A stretch of DNA of 64,000 nucleotides from Fistularia commersonii (lineage: Eukaryota; Chordata; Actinopteri; Syngnathiformes; Fistulariidae): positions 15,559,258 through 15,623,257 of the forward strand of contig JBBMNZ010000001.1 in NCBI GenBank assembly GCA_037954325.1, given 5' to 3'. Positions 50,954-64,000 of this stretch are shown here, piece by piece. The notes beneath the pieces are model-generated. The model searched no databases. It was given only the letters and a program-made list of their open reading frames with translations, and was not told the DNA's origin. Numbering within the stretch: position 1 is the first letter of the stretch; the number at the start of each line of letters is the position of its first letter. Position numbers and translations under genes: made by a program.

Positions 50954-53900
50954 TCACAGTGGCTTGCCCTCCAGGGACACCACCATGCTCCCACCGAGCT
51001 TATCGGCCAGCGTGGCACGCTCCTGGATGTCGTCCAGCCCGTTCACCTGCCACTCGTGTTTGATACCTGAGGACAGGTGAGAGGTCACACCGAGGTCACC
51101 GTGCTGAGAACATTCCAGAAATCAATTACGCATGAGACACTTCCACTTAGGGACCGCGCACAATAATTCCCGACAAAAGTTCCGACCTCTAGAGGGCAAC
51201 AATGTCCCTTGTCAACTAGAAACAGAACCTTGAGAGGAACAAAAACTGTAGAAACCGATAGACCTGGAGTGATACTAGATTTAAAGATGTTATTCCCACA
51301 TCTATTTTAATCTTCTTTTTTCGCCAGTTTTTGTGTCCCATGTTTGAAGATGAGGGATCCAGCCTGGAACCATCTAGAGAACAACATCAGGAGTACTTTT
51401 CATTTTCTGCGGGACACATTGAGGTTACTTAGAAAGAAAGTCTAGAGTTACATCAAGTGAAGGGGCCTGTGATTGTCTGGTTCAATGAGGGACATAATAC
51501 TGAAGTGATCCTACACTGCTGCTCTGTAGCCCTTGTATCCTCACACTACTAAGGTGTGGCATGCATCAGGATCACTTGACATAGTGGAGGTTTGTCTGTC
51601 AGCAAGTCACATGAACCCTCACCTGTAAACTTCTTCTTGATGGCGTCTTTCGAGCTGGCATAGATCATCTTGCTCTTAAGCGGAGCATTTTCTGGAGCCC
51701 TGTGGGAGACAGGAAATCACGTGTTACCAAGTAAACCAGAGAACCTGAGGTTTATTCTGACACAAGGTGCTGCTGGTGCTTCCAAGAGAAAACGGTGGGT
51801 GCCACTTTAAACTTGATAAAAAAGAAGCCTGATTTCCTTTTCCTGTTTTTGCTCCCCTTACTATAATATTTGTATAAAAAAAAATTAAAAAAACTTAATA
51901 GGTGTAAACTTTCATTTCCTAACATGCGAAACTTCATCCACCGAAGGAGTGTTACTGGACAACAGGCAGTGGTCTCACAGTCAATCTTCCACAGAATGCT
52001 GCCACCTCAGAGTAAACCAATCAGCACAGACAAGACCGACCACGATGGGGAGCCTCATTCACTCTACAAGAGGCTACGGTGAGTCGCATAACCAATGGAC
52101 CTCCAGGTCCAATCTTCCAAGTTGTGGTTACACAGAGGTGGAACACAAGAACCTTTCTCCTGTAACACGGTTTATCCTTCAGCTTCTTGAAAAGAGATTA
52201 ATCACAATATTCTAATTTTGGAGCAATTGTTGCTCAGTAGACTGGGCACCTCTGCAATCAGAACGCTGGCAATTTGATCCCCTGGTAGCGGCTTGTAGGG
52301 TGGCTCAGCGGCCATCAATGCTCGAGTATGAATGGCTGGTTGTACAAAAAAATAAAATGAAAAATACAGTGTAAAGCACGACAGGTGGAGGCCATACACC
52401 ATCTAGGGTTATGAGTCATCTCTTAGCAATACACTTGTAGTTCCATCCTCTGACCATCAGGGACACCAACACATTCAGCCTGAAGGTAACAGAACCATGG
52501 CGACTTTACACCAAACTTGCACTTATTTAGAATGTTCTAACCTAGCAGCACATTGTGACAAGTCTTACAGACAATGACCATCAGTGTAAAAGAAGGTGGT
52601 GACGGATGCCTGGGTCTGATTCTGCAGTGGAACCCCGACAGGCCAAGCTGGGAATTCATCTCATTGGCAAAGTAGTACAAAAATAATTCGAAAGAAACCC
52701 TAACTGAACTACTCATGTGACATGAAGTTTAAACATCAGGTCAACACTGGCAGAGATCATGCTTCATGTACCGGATCAGAGCTTCCGCCAGCAACTTTCA
52801 CGTGGAGGTCAACGAGCTGAAGTTGAGCTCCACCTCTATTATTTGTCAGTTATTTAAAAGTCACGCCCCCCCCCAGACCAACACCCACCAGAAGATGAAG
52901 ACCAGATCCTCCTTCTTGGACTCCTTGGTCTCGTAGGTGGCGTCATATAAGCCATATCTGCAGTCATCGGGGGGGAGGAGCTTGACGAAACAGGCGTAGG
53001 GGTCGTCCACCGTCTCACCGATGTCACCCACCAGGATCTGCTTACCCTCCTCCACAATGATCTTCTTCCTGTCATCACTCAGGCAGAACAGCACCGCCTT
53101 CTTCCTCTTCTTGACCTCATCCTGGGTGGAAGACTTCCTCACCTTCATATCGTTGAACACCCTGATGACCTCATCGTTCACTGTCACACCTGATGCCTGG
53201 AGGGGGGGGGTGAAAACAGACAGACTAGTTTTTACCCTGAAGGGGCTTTTGGATCAGGATCAGTAAAGACTTCCAGCTACTAATAACACCAGACAGTGAA
53301 TGCACCAAATTCAAACTTCTTCCAGACACTTTGGTTTCAGACAAGCATAACAAACACATTAAAACCAAAGAAACGTCAGAGATGACATTATGACATGGTC
53401 AGGATCTATGTCGAATGAGCTAACCTACGCACAACTACGTATCTATCTATCACCAGACAGCACTGGTGTCCAGGCTGTGAGTGGCTACTGAAGACGGGAC
53501 AAAGATCAGCTGACTGCTAGACTAACTGGTCTCAGCTGATCAGTGTTGGCTGGAATTATGGGCCGTTACCAGACAACAACGTCTAGATCAGAGATTTTGA
53601 TCCAGATGTTCTGACTTTCATCCCCATCCTGTGTCATCTAGCTCACACTGAAAACCTTGTTTTTCCCTAATCTCTTTTAGACACCAGTAAGAAGAATCTG
53701 ATGGGGGCAAAGAAAGGAAATTAGCAAAAAATAATTTAAAGCACATATGCTCTAGATGAAAAATACTACCCCAAGTCAAAGAGATTTCAGAGCATTACAT
53801 TTGAGTGGATTGGCAGAATTATGAAATATTGACCAAATGTAAAGTGATCAGTCAAAAACATTACTATCAAAATTATATTCAAGATTTTACAATATTTATA

Positions 53901-55654
53901 TTCCAAAGATATGTTAAAAAGCAAATAACGAAACTCAAAAAGAATCACCCTAACAAAAAAAAAAAAAAAAAATCCTACATAATGAAGACAGACAGACATT
54001 CAGCATTTCGATCGACACCATCTCTGGATAAAAACTGCCTGGCAGCTGCTGGAAGACAAAATGGTAGTGGGTGGGACAGCTGTCGCAGCACATCAACCTG
54101 ATCAGCTGTTTGACATGACATCATTTAGTTAAATCAGCCTCGATTGGGAGGGTTCAGGTCCCAGGGATCTGCGCGCTCAGCCAGTTGGCCCTACCAGACT
54201 TTGACCTTTGACCTGGGTGACATTCAGGCCTTTGACAGTACTGTGGTTCCAGGTGAGAATCAACGGTCCATCAATTGCGGAATTATTGAAGAGGTGGGAG
54301 GGAGGTGACACACAGCCCTGTCGATCATTCAGACAGGTGTTCTGTGAGGTTATCTGACCAGCCACAACCTCAACACCTGACAACCAAAGACATTTCTGTG
54401 CCCGTCAGAGTGACAGATCACCAATCAATATGCTATCAGTTAGGATGGAGTGCCCCTGGACACACTGAGTGACGTGGAAAGTCAATCAACTGTTATTGGA
54501 ACGCACTCCTCACGGACGATGAAGGAGCAGCACCAGAACCCTCCCTTCAGATGGGAAGAGTCCAGGCGGTCAATCAGCTGATCGATGACATCATCAATCA
54601 ATCACTTATCCTCCCTCAGCCAGGTGATGAAAGGCTCCCTTTTATCTTCAAATGAAAATAATCCTATGAAAAATAAGGGACACTTTATACCTACCAAATG
54701 AATGATTATGTTGATCAGCATAAAACATGCAGCGGCTCCTTTCTGACAAGTCAACTTTTCTAACGATTTCTTAACCATACCTATCTGGTGCTTTGATTTC
54801 CCAAAAAAGATAACAAACAGCCCCTTGAATAGGAACCCTAAGATTCGGCGCTGGTTGTGTTTTTCCTCCGTGATCGTACCGAATCAGGTAAGTTGGCCTG
54901 GCTTCCTGTTCAGGCCGCCGGTGACACATGAGCCCAGACTGGAATGAGTGACGATGAAAAGGCGTGGAATAACGGCCTTCACACTCTGACAGAAAGTCGC
55001 TGAAAAAAAAAAATCATTTACCGAACCTTCTGGAATATCAAGTGCTGACTAATGACGCGGGAGCCCGCCTGTGCTGCCGGACGGTCCGACCGGTATTAAT
55101 AACCCCGGTCGACCAAGCCAGGAAGCGGCTTCACCAACAGGCCTCCACCGGCAGGCTGCCGAGTCACCGCCCGGCCTCTGGACCGGCTCCGAAATCATAA
55201 GCGGGCCGGTCTGGCCGGTCCACCGGGTCCGGCTCCTCCGAAGTCCGGGGGCCTATTCTGGCCCGATTCGGCTGGACAGCACGGAAACACCGCAGCGGAA
55301 TAAGATGGCCGCCCCGGGCCACACGGCCTGGGGCATGCCCGGCCCGAGCCGGAACACCGACCGGTACACGGCCCTAACATATTAATATTCGACAAGAGTA
55401 TAACGAGATAAACCTTATCGTGTCTCGCAAGACCCCGAAGAGAGAAAGGTGGATTCGCGGAACGTTACGGCGCTGAAACGGCCGCCCTCAGCGAGCGCGG
55501 CGGCAGCCATGCTAGTTAACATGACGCTACCAGCCGAGGCGAATAACGGTTGTAGAAGACCCGCGGGGTCCGTTGCCGTTGTCCTTCATAATAGCGGCTC
55601 CTCGGACCGAGAGGCCGTGTTAGAGGGGAGTTGAGCCGGGGGGGGTCTTACCAT
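50954..55654 (-). CDS. cfl2: cofilin 2
   Basis: Four exons (55652-55654, 52889-53196, 51623-51699, 50954-51066) give 166 residues, the usual vertebrate cofilin length. Cofilin 2 is the muscle-type actin-depolymerising factor that severs and recycles actin filaments. Seen: initiator Met alone on exon 1, then ASGVTV with the LIM-kinase target Ser3, the nuclear-localisation KKRKK motif (about residues 30-34), the ADF-H core (CRYGLYDATYETKESKKEDL, APENAPLKSKMIYASSKDA) and the actin-binding C-terminal helix region (GIKHEWQVNGLDDI), ending SLEGKPL. Position between snx6 and baz1a identifies it as cfl2 rather than cfl1. Intron 1 (53.2-55.65 kb) has no recognised gene. Confidence 0.97.
52205..52400. 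mobile_element. short SINE-like dispersed repeat in cfl2 intron 2
   Basis: The phrases AGTAGACTGGGCACCTCTGC, GATCCCCTGGTAGCGGC, GTGGCTCAGCGGCC, GAATGGCTGGTTGTA and AGTGTAAAGCACGAC resemble a frequent short fish repeat with A-rich tail. Class uncertain. Confidence 0.45.
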
Positions 55655-55870
55655 GTCGTCACGGGGTTTATCCGCGCTTCTTCGCCTTGAGTTCAGGGAA
55701 TCTCGGGGGTGAAAGGGAGCGGGGAATGTGGCCGGTCGACCGGAGGAGCAGGAGCAGGAGGGGGAGGGGAGGAGGGAGCGGGTGGTTCAATACTACATTA
55801 GAGCAGGGAGATGGGCGTCTCATTAATATTCATGAGTGCTGTGCTGTCTGATTGGACTACACAGGTTTCA
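55655..55870 (-). promoter_or_regulatory. cfl2: cfl2 promoter / 5' UTR
   Basis: GC-rich upstream sequence with a GGAGCAGGAGCAGGAGGGGG purine tract and a CCAAT-type box on the minus strand (TCCAATCAGA near 55844-55854). CpG-rich sequence also extends into intron 1 (55.05-55.65 kb). Confidence 0.45.
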
Positions 55871-56639
55871 TTCATCCAGCAGCCAATCAGACACGAATAT
55901 GATCGAGTCGCTTCCGCTGAGGCCATCGAGCACCAACGGTCGGCAGGTGTGAGTCTGACGACTATTCACTTAGTAAACTTTATTGAAGATATATAGATAT
56001 TTCAACTTTATTGTCATTACATATGTAAAAATACAGGTAACTACTATATGTCCGCCATCTGCCTCCTGTCCACCACCAATATGTCAGGTTAGTTCACCAT
56101 CACCAGTCTGTCTATCTGACTGGTGGATCTTAGCTTGGTCATTCTTGTTCACATTTGGAGATGTCCGCCACCTTGATCTTGGGACTTCCAGCCCATACTA
56201 TATACAGATATTCCATAACAGGGTGCTAATCGCCTGGTTTTGATGCTTCATGTATGCTTTCCCCACAAGCATAATTGCATAGATTGAACCTTGGGTCTTG
56301 TCTGGTGTGGTCTAAATTGATCTTTCGGTCAAGCCATGCTCATCTACAGGCATGATCAGCGCCTCGGTACTGTCATTCAGTACAGTCCTTTCCAGTCACA
56401 GGGATGTTTTTGCGATGTCAGCCACTGCTGGTGACTACTGGTTTGAGCTGCTGATGGTATGTACCATTCAAAGGCTTGTCTGTCCATGTCTATGCTGTTT
56501 GAGGCATTCACTCAGCAGAGCATTATTGGAGGTCATCTTCCTGATGCACTTGTTGTTTCCTCTTTGATCGTGACTCTGACTGCTGCCTCCCATTTACCAT
56601 TGGTATATTGGCTGAGGGAATCAGGTGAAATCTTCATGC

Positions 56640-58610
56640 GTTGTTAAGAGCTTCCTTGTCCTGATATTATTGATATATTTCCTCCGCTGGCCAGGATGTT
56701 ACACCAGCCATGTATCTGATCACTTTCAAGTTTTAGGTGTTTGGATCTTGTTCTTAGCACTCTGCTGACTGAAGGACCTTCCTCACCATCTGAGGGTATT
56801 TGGCTCTGGCTGACTTCTATGCAGCCTTCCATATTCTCTTGGTAGACAAACTGCAGGGGGTCCAGCGCATTGTGAACCTGGGGTTTGAGTAGGCTAAGCA
56901 ACAGCATGCTCAAGGGTCTTCATTCAGTGAGAGGTGAGGGCCGTCTAAAATCATTGAGTATCAGGCATGGTATCAGGCAACTGGTATCAGGCATGAGGTT
57001 TTCCACAGTGTTGGGACCATGGCTATCTGCAGACTCCCATTGAAGAGGCTCGGCTAATTCCACTGCACAGATCTTACAATCTAGCACAGATGCCATCAGG
57101 GCTTGCTGCCTTGGACTTCAGTCTTCAGTGATCCTTTCACCTGGTCAGCAGTGACTGTGGGTGGTTGGTGCGGGGACTCAGTAGGCATAGGTAGGGGAAG
57201 AGGAATGGGGTAGGGGTGTGTGTGTGGGGGTCAGTAACCAGAGGTGGGGGGTGGGAAGGTGCGATGACACAGGTTTGCGCGGTCAATGTCAGGGTCATTG
57301 TCGGAGACAGGTAGGGGAGGCGCTCTGTAGGTGACAATGGGAGTATTATGATGGCTGCCCTATAACCGATGGCAGTAAAGATGGCCGTCCCATTACCAGA
57401 GTTGCTGAACTGGTTGTCGAAGTTGTTCAGCTCATTGGCCCCCAACATGTCGCCATCAGCCTTGCCACCCTTTCTTTTACACCCTGTGATTTTTCTAACT
57501 CCCTGCCATACCTCCTTCATGTCATTATCCTGCATTTTCTTCTCCACCTTTCTCCCGTATGCCTCTATGGCCTCCCGCAGACTCCTCAGCTCTGTAATTG
57601 CCCTCCTTAAAAGCTTTTTTCTTCTTAAGGAGTTTTTTGACATCACTGTACCTAAGGCTTGTTATTAGGATAGTGGCACATGGTATTTGTGGGTACTACT
57701 ATGTCCATACAGAAATTGAGGTAGTCAGTAATGTATGCTGTGACTTCCATCAAATTCTCACTGACCTGTAATATGCTCCATTCAGTGGACATGTAGCAAT
57801 CCCTCAGCATCTCCTCTACCTCTGGTGTCTGTTCTCTGAAGGTGCGTGTGGTGACTCGAAGTTTTTGTACTCTTGACTTGTATAATGGCGGCAGGTAAAT
57901 GAAGTTGTGATTGGAGTTACCAAGTGGTGGAAGTGGGGGTGGCATTGTACGCATCCCTCGAGTTTGCATAGAGGAGATCTATTGTCCTGTTTTTCCTTGT
58001 TGCGTGTTGCAAATTGGTGAACGTTTGTGAGGGTGGAATCAAGTGTGACATGATTGAAATCACCCATTTTGGCAAAAAAGGCATCCGTGTGTTGTGTTTG
58101 TAGCCTCGCAACAGTTGTGTGGATGACGTCACAGGCATTGTCAAGGAGGGCTCGTGACGGGATGTAAACACACAGAACAATGGTGTGTGAGAACTCTCTC
58201 AGCATGTAGTAAGTTCGCAGACTCAGCGCAAGTAATGCAACATCTTTATTGCAGATGGTCTCCTTCACAGTTGCATGTTTGTGATGGGATCATTTGCTGT
58301 TAATGTATATCACCAGTCCTCAAACCTTCTTTTTCCTGGAAAGTTTATTGTCTCTGTTAGAGTCTAACTGCATTGAAACCTGATAGGTCAACATTAATGG
58401 TGGGGATATTACTAGTTAGCCATGTCTTCGTTAGGCAAATCAGGCTCGATTTCCCCGTACAGCTTTTGATTCCTTCCCAGGGCAGCCAGTTCGCCAGTTA
58501 CGTTTCCCATCACGATTGCTTGAACAGAGGGCTTGTATCTCCACTTCTTTTCCCGTCCCCTACCTCTCACAGCAACTCCAGATCTACAGCCCCTGTAGCC
58601 AAACACCTCC
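56640..58610 (-). mobile_element. L2/CR1-like LINE, degraded endonuclease and RT parts
   Basis: In minus-strand order: an endonuclease start (VMGNVTGELAALGRNQKLY, near 58412-58606), then TIVLCVYIPSRALLDNACDV and KMGDFNHVTLDSTLTNVHQF (57816-58268), then a linker (LKKLLRRAITELRSLREA-like, KKMQDNDMKEVWQGVRKITG, 57370-57646), and an RT scrap (LKPQVHNALDPLQFVYQENM, 56644-56913). Frames shift repeatedly and stops occur, so it is inactive. The clade is named from memory of GDFNHVTL and LDPLQFAY motifs. Confidence 0.8.
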
Positions 58611-58867
58611 TTTGGGATGTTTGTGTGAACCGCTCTGGCAAACTTGCGTAGAATAATCAGCTAATTCCTAGTGTATAGAAGACTTCTCCATATCCATAGG
58701 ATAGAATAAAATGACTCCTTGTACAAGCTTAGTAGTTTGAAAAACTAGGAAAAAACTCAGTAAACAACACAGAGACAAACATAACAGAGCTACTCCGACT
58801 TGCTGCCACTCTTGTCGGCGCCTCGTCAAGAAGTGTATATTTGTACACGTGTGCATGTGTCCATCCA

Positions 58868-59560
58868 ACCATCTTCCACCGCTTATCCGGAATCGGGTCA
58901 CGGAGGCAGCAGTCGGAGCAATGTGGCCCAGACCTCCTCCTCCTCCCCCTCCACATGGTCCAGCTCCTCTGGGGGGACCCCAAGGTGTTCCCAGGCCAGC
59001 CAGGAGATCCAGCATGTCCTGGGTCTTCCCCATGGTCTCCCTCCAGATGGATATACCTGGAATACCTCCCCTGGGAGGCGTCCAGGAAGCATCCTGACCA
59101 CATGTCCGAGCCACCTCATCTGACTCCTCTTAATGCAGAGGAGCAGCGGGTCTACTCCGAGCTCCTTCTAGATGACCAAACTTCCCACCTTATCTCGAAG
59201 GGAGAGCCCGGCTATCATGCGGAGAGAACACATTTCAGTCGCTGGTATCCACAATTTCATTCTTTCGGTCACTACCCACAGCTCCTGACCATAGGTGAGG
59301 GTGGGAACGTAGATCGACCTGGAAATTGAGAGCCTCGCCTTTTGGCTCAGCTCCCTCTTCACCAAGACAGACCGGTACAGAGCCCATATCACTGCAGACG
59401 CTGCACAGATTCACCTATTGATCTCCCGCTCCATCCTTCCCTCACTTGTGAACAAGACCCCAAGATACTTGAACTTCTGCTGCCTCCCTAGCAGGACTCG
59501 TTCCTTGACCCGGAGTGGACATTCCACCTGTTTCCAGTTGAGCAACAAGGTCAACCGGAG
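58868..59560 (-). mobile_element. second LINE 3' fragment
   Basis: Minus-strand frames carry a typical fish non-LTR C-terminus: VKRELSQKARLSISRSIYVP, LTYGQELWVVTERMK, then RWLGHVVRMLPGRLPGEVFQ, and a P-P-E-E-L end, followed by the tail CCATCTTCCACCGCTTATCC on the plus strand. It differs from the neighbouring L2/CR1-like element, so two LINE insertions lie side by side. Confidence 0.75.
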
Positions 59561-60165
59561 CACCATACACACATATGTGTGTATATATAACTACATTTAG
59601 TGCCTACTTTCTGTTAACAGCAATTTATTTTAATCAAATCTGATAATGGTCCATCTACTTGCCGGATGTTGATATCAAGCAGTATATATTAAATAACTGA
59701 GCTGAAAATATGCAGTTGCCTTTCTGCAAAAATTTACATCAAAATGAATACTATGTACATATATAGTATGTAAAAAAAATCTAATTCTGACAAAATCAAT
59801 TGCATGTCTTGTCCTGGAGTTAAGACACATGAATTCAAGTAACCACAAACTGTCCTTGCAAGAATTTGTTTAGGAACACACATTATACATAATTCTAGTT
59901 AGAGTAATGGATTACTTTTGAATCCTAACGGGTTAGGAACTTGGGAGATGTTTGGTGGAGGGAACGGATTTTCAACCTGGTCTGTGTTCTTTCTGATGGC
60001 CAGCAGAGGGTGATAGAAATAGCGTCAATTGGCTGAAGCGACTTTTTTGTAATTGCTGTGCATTGTTTGTAATGTTAATCTTTTCTGTATTGTATGAACA
60101 TTTTTCTAGCATTTTTCCCTCTAAAAAGTGGGCATGGAAACGAAAGGTTGTTTACAAAAAGTCAA
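59561..60165. other. AT-rich spacer, no gene seen
   Basis: Between LINE remains and the baz1a 3' end. No open frame, RNA or repeat recognised. Confidence 0.5.
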
Positions 60166-60171
60166 TTTATT
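60166..60171 (-). terminator. baz1a: baz1a poly(A) signal
   Basis: AATAAA on the minus strand about 1.17 kb past the baz1a stop; 60.17-61.33 kb is the probable 3' UTR. Confidence 0.65.
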
Positions 60172-61335
60172 TGTACATCAAATAACAGAGGGAGGCAGAG
60201 GGTGTCTATTAGTCATAAATAAAGACATCAGCTAAATAAATAGGTGGCGGCAGCAGCAGCAGAGGGCTCTGTGTCCAAGGCTTGACACAACTCCACCTGA
60301 CCACTGCTTCAGTTTCACCAACATTGCTGTCAAGTCAAACAGCCTAAAGCAGTACTCAAAAGTACAAAAACTACATGTTCACAGACACAGTACTTCCTGT
60401 AGTTTTCTTTGTGAGCAAGTCATTTTCTGGGCTGAAATCCTTATCTTAATGCTAAGCTAAACCTGCTCTGCATTGAGAATCTAAAACAAACTCTTTTCAA
60501 ACTTAATCAAAGCAGGTCTTCAAGTCTCCTGCTGAAAACATTGAGATCACTTCCTCCACATCAACAGGCTTATTTTGTAGGACCCCTCCCCCCACATTAA
60601 ATACAGATAAGTTTGTATCCCTGAATAAAGAAAAAAAACTATTTTTTTTTTTTTTAAATAGGGGCAGGGCAAGGACCTTGGGGGCCTGATTAAGTGAACA
60701 GGATCCTCAAAAACCTCCACTTAAAACCAACCTGAGCTCCACGCTGGAACTGACAACTCCACTTTAGACTGGAATATTGTCCCAACTTAAGTTTTAACAA
60801 AATTTAAACATGTTTGTTTTGGTCCTGTGACCATCTACAGGACTGATCAGTAGAATCTGGATAAATGTGATGGAAACAAGAGTTCCTGAGCAAGGACACC
60901 GGGCTGAATCAGTGCTATGCTGGACTTGTTTAAGTGGTTTAATTCTAAATACAGATTAACTCTGGGGGACATTGTCCCCTCTAAAAGACTGTTCCCTCGC
61001 TTTCCACATAGACAAGAGGTAAATACCCTGAGGGTCAGCAGGCCGTAGGTCAAAGGGCAGACAGGAAGACCATTCTTTTTTACATTTACATTAATTCAGT
61101 AGCTGCAACATTTTTCCTGAATCTTTGTTTATGGAGGTGAAGACAAACAACACTAACTTCCTGCTTTTAATGGTCCTCTTAACCGAACATCATGACTTCT
61201 GACCATGCATCCCTGATTGTTAATGGTTCGGTCTAGATTGGCCAGCAGGTCTGTGATGGATAAGAGGTCACGTCCCAGGATTCATTATAGCGGTTCGCCC
61301 ACCATCTTTTGCCCAGAACTGGGCGGCAGTCAGGT

Positions 61336-63895
61336 TCAGTGACGGGAGCGTTTGGTGGGTGGAGTGTCACTGTGCTGTGACATGCCTAGTTTGCTGAGCT
61401 CCGAGTAGAAGAACTGCTGCAGGCGTTGGCCAGCTTTTGCCTCGCTGGTCTGCCGGGGATTGTACTGGAGGCAATTGGAGAACATGAGTTCCACGTCTGA
61501 GATGAACTCACCTGGAGGCACAGACAGCTGTCAGAATACAGAGGTTTGAACTGTACGACCTGCCACAAGTGATCCGTCAAAACAATGTAGTAATTACTGT
61601 TGAGTTCTTGCACAATGATGTGCTGATGATAACTGGAAGAAAACCCTCAGCTGAAGACAAAATGCTCTGGGGTCCTGGGTATAAAGGGTACAAGGCGAGT
61701 GCGACCGTAAAATAAGTGTAATGTTCAACAGCGTACTGGTTTCCTCACCTACTGTTTTGTATTGACAGTTATTCACTTTCTCTCGGATGGTACTGAGAGC
61801 CATTGGCTTCTTGATGATGTCATAGTAGTCAGGAACCTGCACACATGAACAAAGAACGGTAAAAATTCTGTGTATCCAATGGTACCCCGGCCGACTCACT
61901 GCACTTCATGTGCGGCCCAACATCAATAAATTTAGAGCATGTATCTGCATTAATAAATTATGTAAAAAAATAATTCCTCTCTTTCTCTAAGTACTCGAGT
62001 GTACATAATGTATACTTTTAATTGGTATGTACTCATTTGGCATGTCTGTGTATTAGTATGTGTACCTGAGTGTTCACTGTGAATATTAGTACCTGAGTTC
62101 TGGACACCAGCTTCATGAAGGGCCAGCTGTCTGGGTGTCTGACCAGCTCCACCGTCAGCTGCTCGCAGGCAGACAGCTCATGCACACCCTGGTTCCTCCC
62201 AGAGGAACGGCGACTTGTGGAGGTGGAGGAAAAGGTTGCGGGAAGGACGGGCAGGACGGGTTTTTTGGCCTTGGTTTGCAGAACTTCTGGTGGGAGGGGG
62301 ACAGATCATTGAAGGTAAGATGGTTGTTCAACTTGATGCCGCAGGCCACAGAGGGCTGGCCTTTGACCTCCTCAGGTTCTCACCTGCTGCTGGTCTCTTG
62401 CGGTTCTCCTGAGCTACAGAGGGCTTGGCGTTTGGTCCCTGGACCTCCTGGCTCAGACGGGTGCTACTCCGACTTCCTGAGCGGGTTGGAGCTTTACTGC
62501 TGAAGGCTGTGTTTGCTTTGAGGGACGTGGCTTTTTTCCCTGAAGACCTATGATTGGATTGAACACCATAACGTTATATCAGCGCAGTGACCTTGACCAA
62601 TACTATAGGAGCTGGGATGAATAACAAAGTAACAGTTCATCAACAGATGCTGACTTGGAGGCTGATGTGTTTTTCGCTGCTGTGGTGGTGGTGTTTTTCG
62701 CCGTGGCCTGTTGACCTTTGCCTTTCAGAGCAGGAGCCGGACTCCTCTTGGTGCTGCAGAGAGCAAAGGAGCACATGAAGGTCACCCAGGACAGACACAT
62801 AAAAAGAAGGTGAAAATACTGAACTCACCTCGGAAATACTTCCTCCTCCTCATCCTCCTCCTCAGACTCCTCTTCCTCCTCCTCAGACTCTTCCTCTGCA
62901 GAATCCTCCTCCTGCTGCTCTGATGCTGCCTCATCCTCAGAGTCTTCCTCCTCGTCCTCAACTGTTGAACGCTGACGGGATGGGAAGCGACTCGATCTCT
63001 GTTTGGGTCGGCAGTCTGGACAGAACCAGTCGCCCTCTGGAACGGCCTGAGAAGACAGAATCCATCAGAAACTGATAAACCTTGATTGAAGGCCAGAGTT
63101 GGCTGATGGAACACAGTGGAACCTCAACACAGACCCTTTACTGACCCTGCTTCACATAGATATTTAGGCTGAATTGTTTATTGGTGATGACAAACTTTCT
63201 TTCGCTGAGGACTGAAATATTGAGGACGCTTTAACTAAATTCAAAGTATTTCAGACCACTGAGACACACTGCAGCTCCAAGTCTGCAGAGAGGTGGGGCC
63301 TTGGACGTGTGTTCATGTGTGCGGACCTTGAGGCGGGGCCTAAGACAGTGTGTGTGGTGTCCTCGGTCACAGGCGTCACAAAGCAGCATGTTGTCAGCAT
63401 CTCCTTTGCGCCTGCATATCCGACAGCGAGCATTGAGGAGGGAGCGCGACCACATGACACTTCGCTCCAGACTGGACAAGTGGATGAAGACCTGAACACA
63501 AAGTGAGTGGGAAATTCAGCGCTACCAACTTGACCAATGACGACACTGATCATAACTTCAGGTTCAGTAACATCATATAAGGAAAGCATCCGGTGATTTG
63601 CAGTACCAGGTTTCTGACAGCCAATCAGAGCGGCGGATTGAAGGGCTGAGATCGCAGTACCTGAGACAAACTGGAGCAGGACAACAGAGACTCCCTCCAT
63701 CTCTCCAACACAGTCTTCATGACCCGCCCGCTGTCACTGCCATCTGACACACACACATGCACACACACGTCAAAAAAAAATATCAACTGAACATAGATGA
63801 GGTCAGTGTTCAAGACCACTCACCATCACTGGCCTGGTCCTCATCTTTCTTCTTGTTCTTCTTTGTCTTGTAGTCTTTCTTGGAATCTTCATCAC
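61336..63895 (-). CDS. baz1a: BAZ1A (ACF1) chromatin remodelling subunit, 3' part only
   Basis: Nine exons, all in phase, encode the last roughly 418 residues: 63824-63895, 63661-63743, 63327-63491, 62829-63046, 62655-62753, 62384-62547, 62093-62286, 61749-61836, 61336-61511. The 5' part lies beyond the right edge. BAZ1A pairs with SMARCA5/SNF2H in the ACF and CHRAC nucleosome-spacing complexes. Seen: PHD finger (CRICRRKGDADNMLLCDACD, HHTHCLRPRLK, then DWFCPDC across an intron), an acidic linker, and a C-terminal bromodomain (DSWPFMKLVSRTQVPDYYDI, ELMFSNCLQYNPRQTSEAKA) with the conserved acetyl-lysine-binding Asn in QYNP. The donor of exon 62655-62753 (AA|GTCAGC) is non-optimal but is the one that preserves phase. 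Confidence 0.95.
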
Positions 63896-64000
63896 CTGCA
63901 GTGGGAGGAGCCCAATCTTCAGTTTACAGATTTTGTTTCTGATCTTTCATACCCATGTTGGCACATAGCTAACAAGCATTGTACACATTCATGGATGCAG

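Overview
This is teleost fish nuclear DNA, probably from a percomorph with a fairly compact genome. Every clear gene is a vertebrate nuclear gene with GT-AG introns, and the repeats are typical of ray-finned fish: Tc1, hAT, RTE-like and L2/CR1-like elements and many (CA)n tracts. No prokaryotic operon, phage or CRISPR structure is present.

Layout from left to right. 0-3 kb: 3' flank of irf2bpl with TG repeats, an RTE-like LINE tail and one possible plus-strand exon. 3.0-5.0 kb: intronless irf2bpl (minus). 6.6-11.7 kb: 5' exons of talpid3/KIAA0586 (minus); the rest of that gene was not found. A repetitive charged ORF lies on the opposite strand inside its first intron. 13.1-13.5 kb: timm9 (plus), head-to-head with talpid3. 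15.4-27.8 kb: arid4a (minus), 24 coding exons, 1350 aa. 28-30.5 kb: GC-rich promoter region and a small plus-strand two-exon transcription unit. 30.6-39.0 kb: psma3 (minus), 11 exons, 255 aa, with Tc1 remnants in two introns. 42.5-46.7 kb: snx6 (minus), 14 exons, 406 aa. 47-50 kb: repeats, including a deletion-derivative hAT element. 51.0-55.7 kb: cfl2 (minus), 4 exons, 166 aa. 56.6-59.6 kb: LINE remains. 61.3-63.9 kb to the window edge: 3' part of baz1a (minus) with PHD finger and bromodomain.

The genes do not form one pathway. They are a conserved neighbourhood: talpid3-timm9-arid4a-psma3 match human 14q23, snx6-cfl2-baz1a match human 14q13, and irf2bpl matches 14q24, with order and orientation kept inside the first two blocks. 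I assembled reading frames by hand from splice sites. arid4a, psma3, snx6, cfl2 and timm9 all close in frame, and the last four have exactly the human protein length. The most unusual observations are the apparently truncated talpid3, the tandem charged repeat ORF nested in it, a dense run of RFX X-box motifs around irf2bpl, and CA/TG microsatellites sitting on many splice sites.
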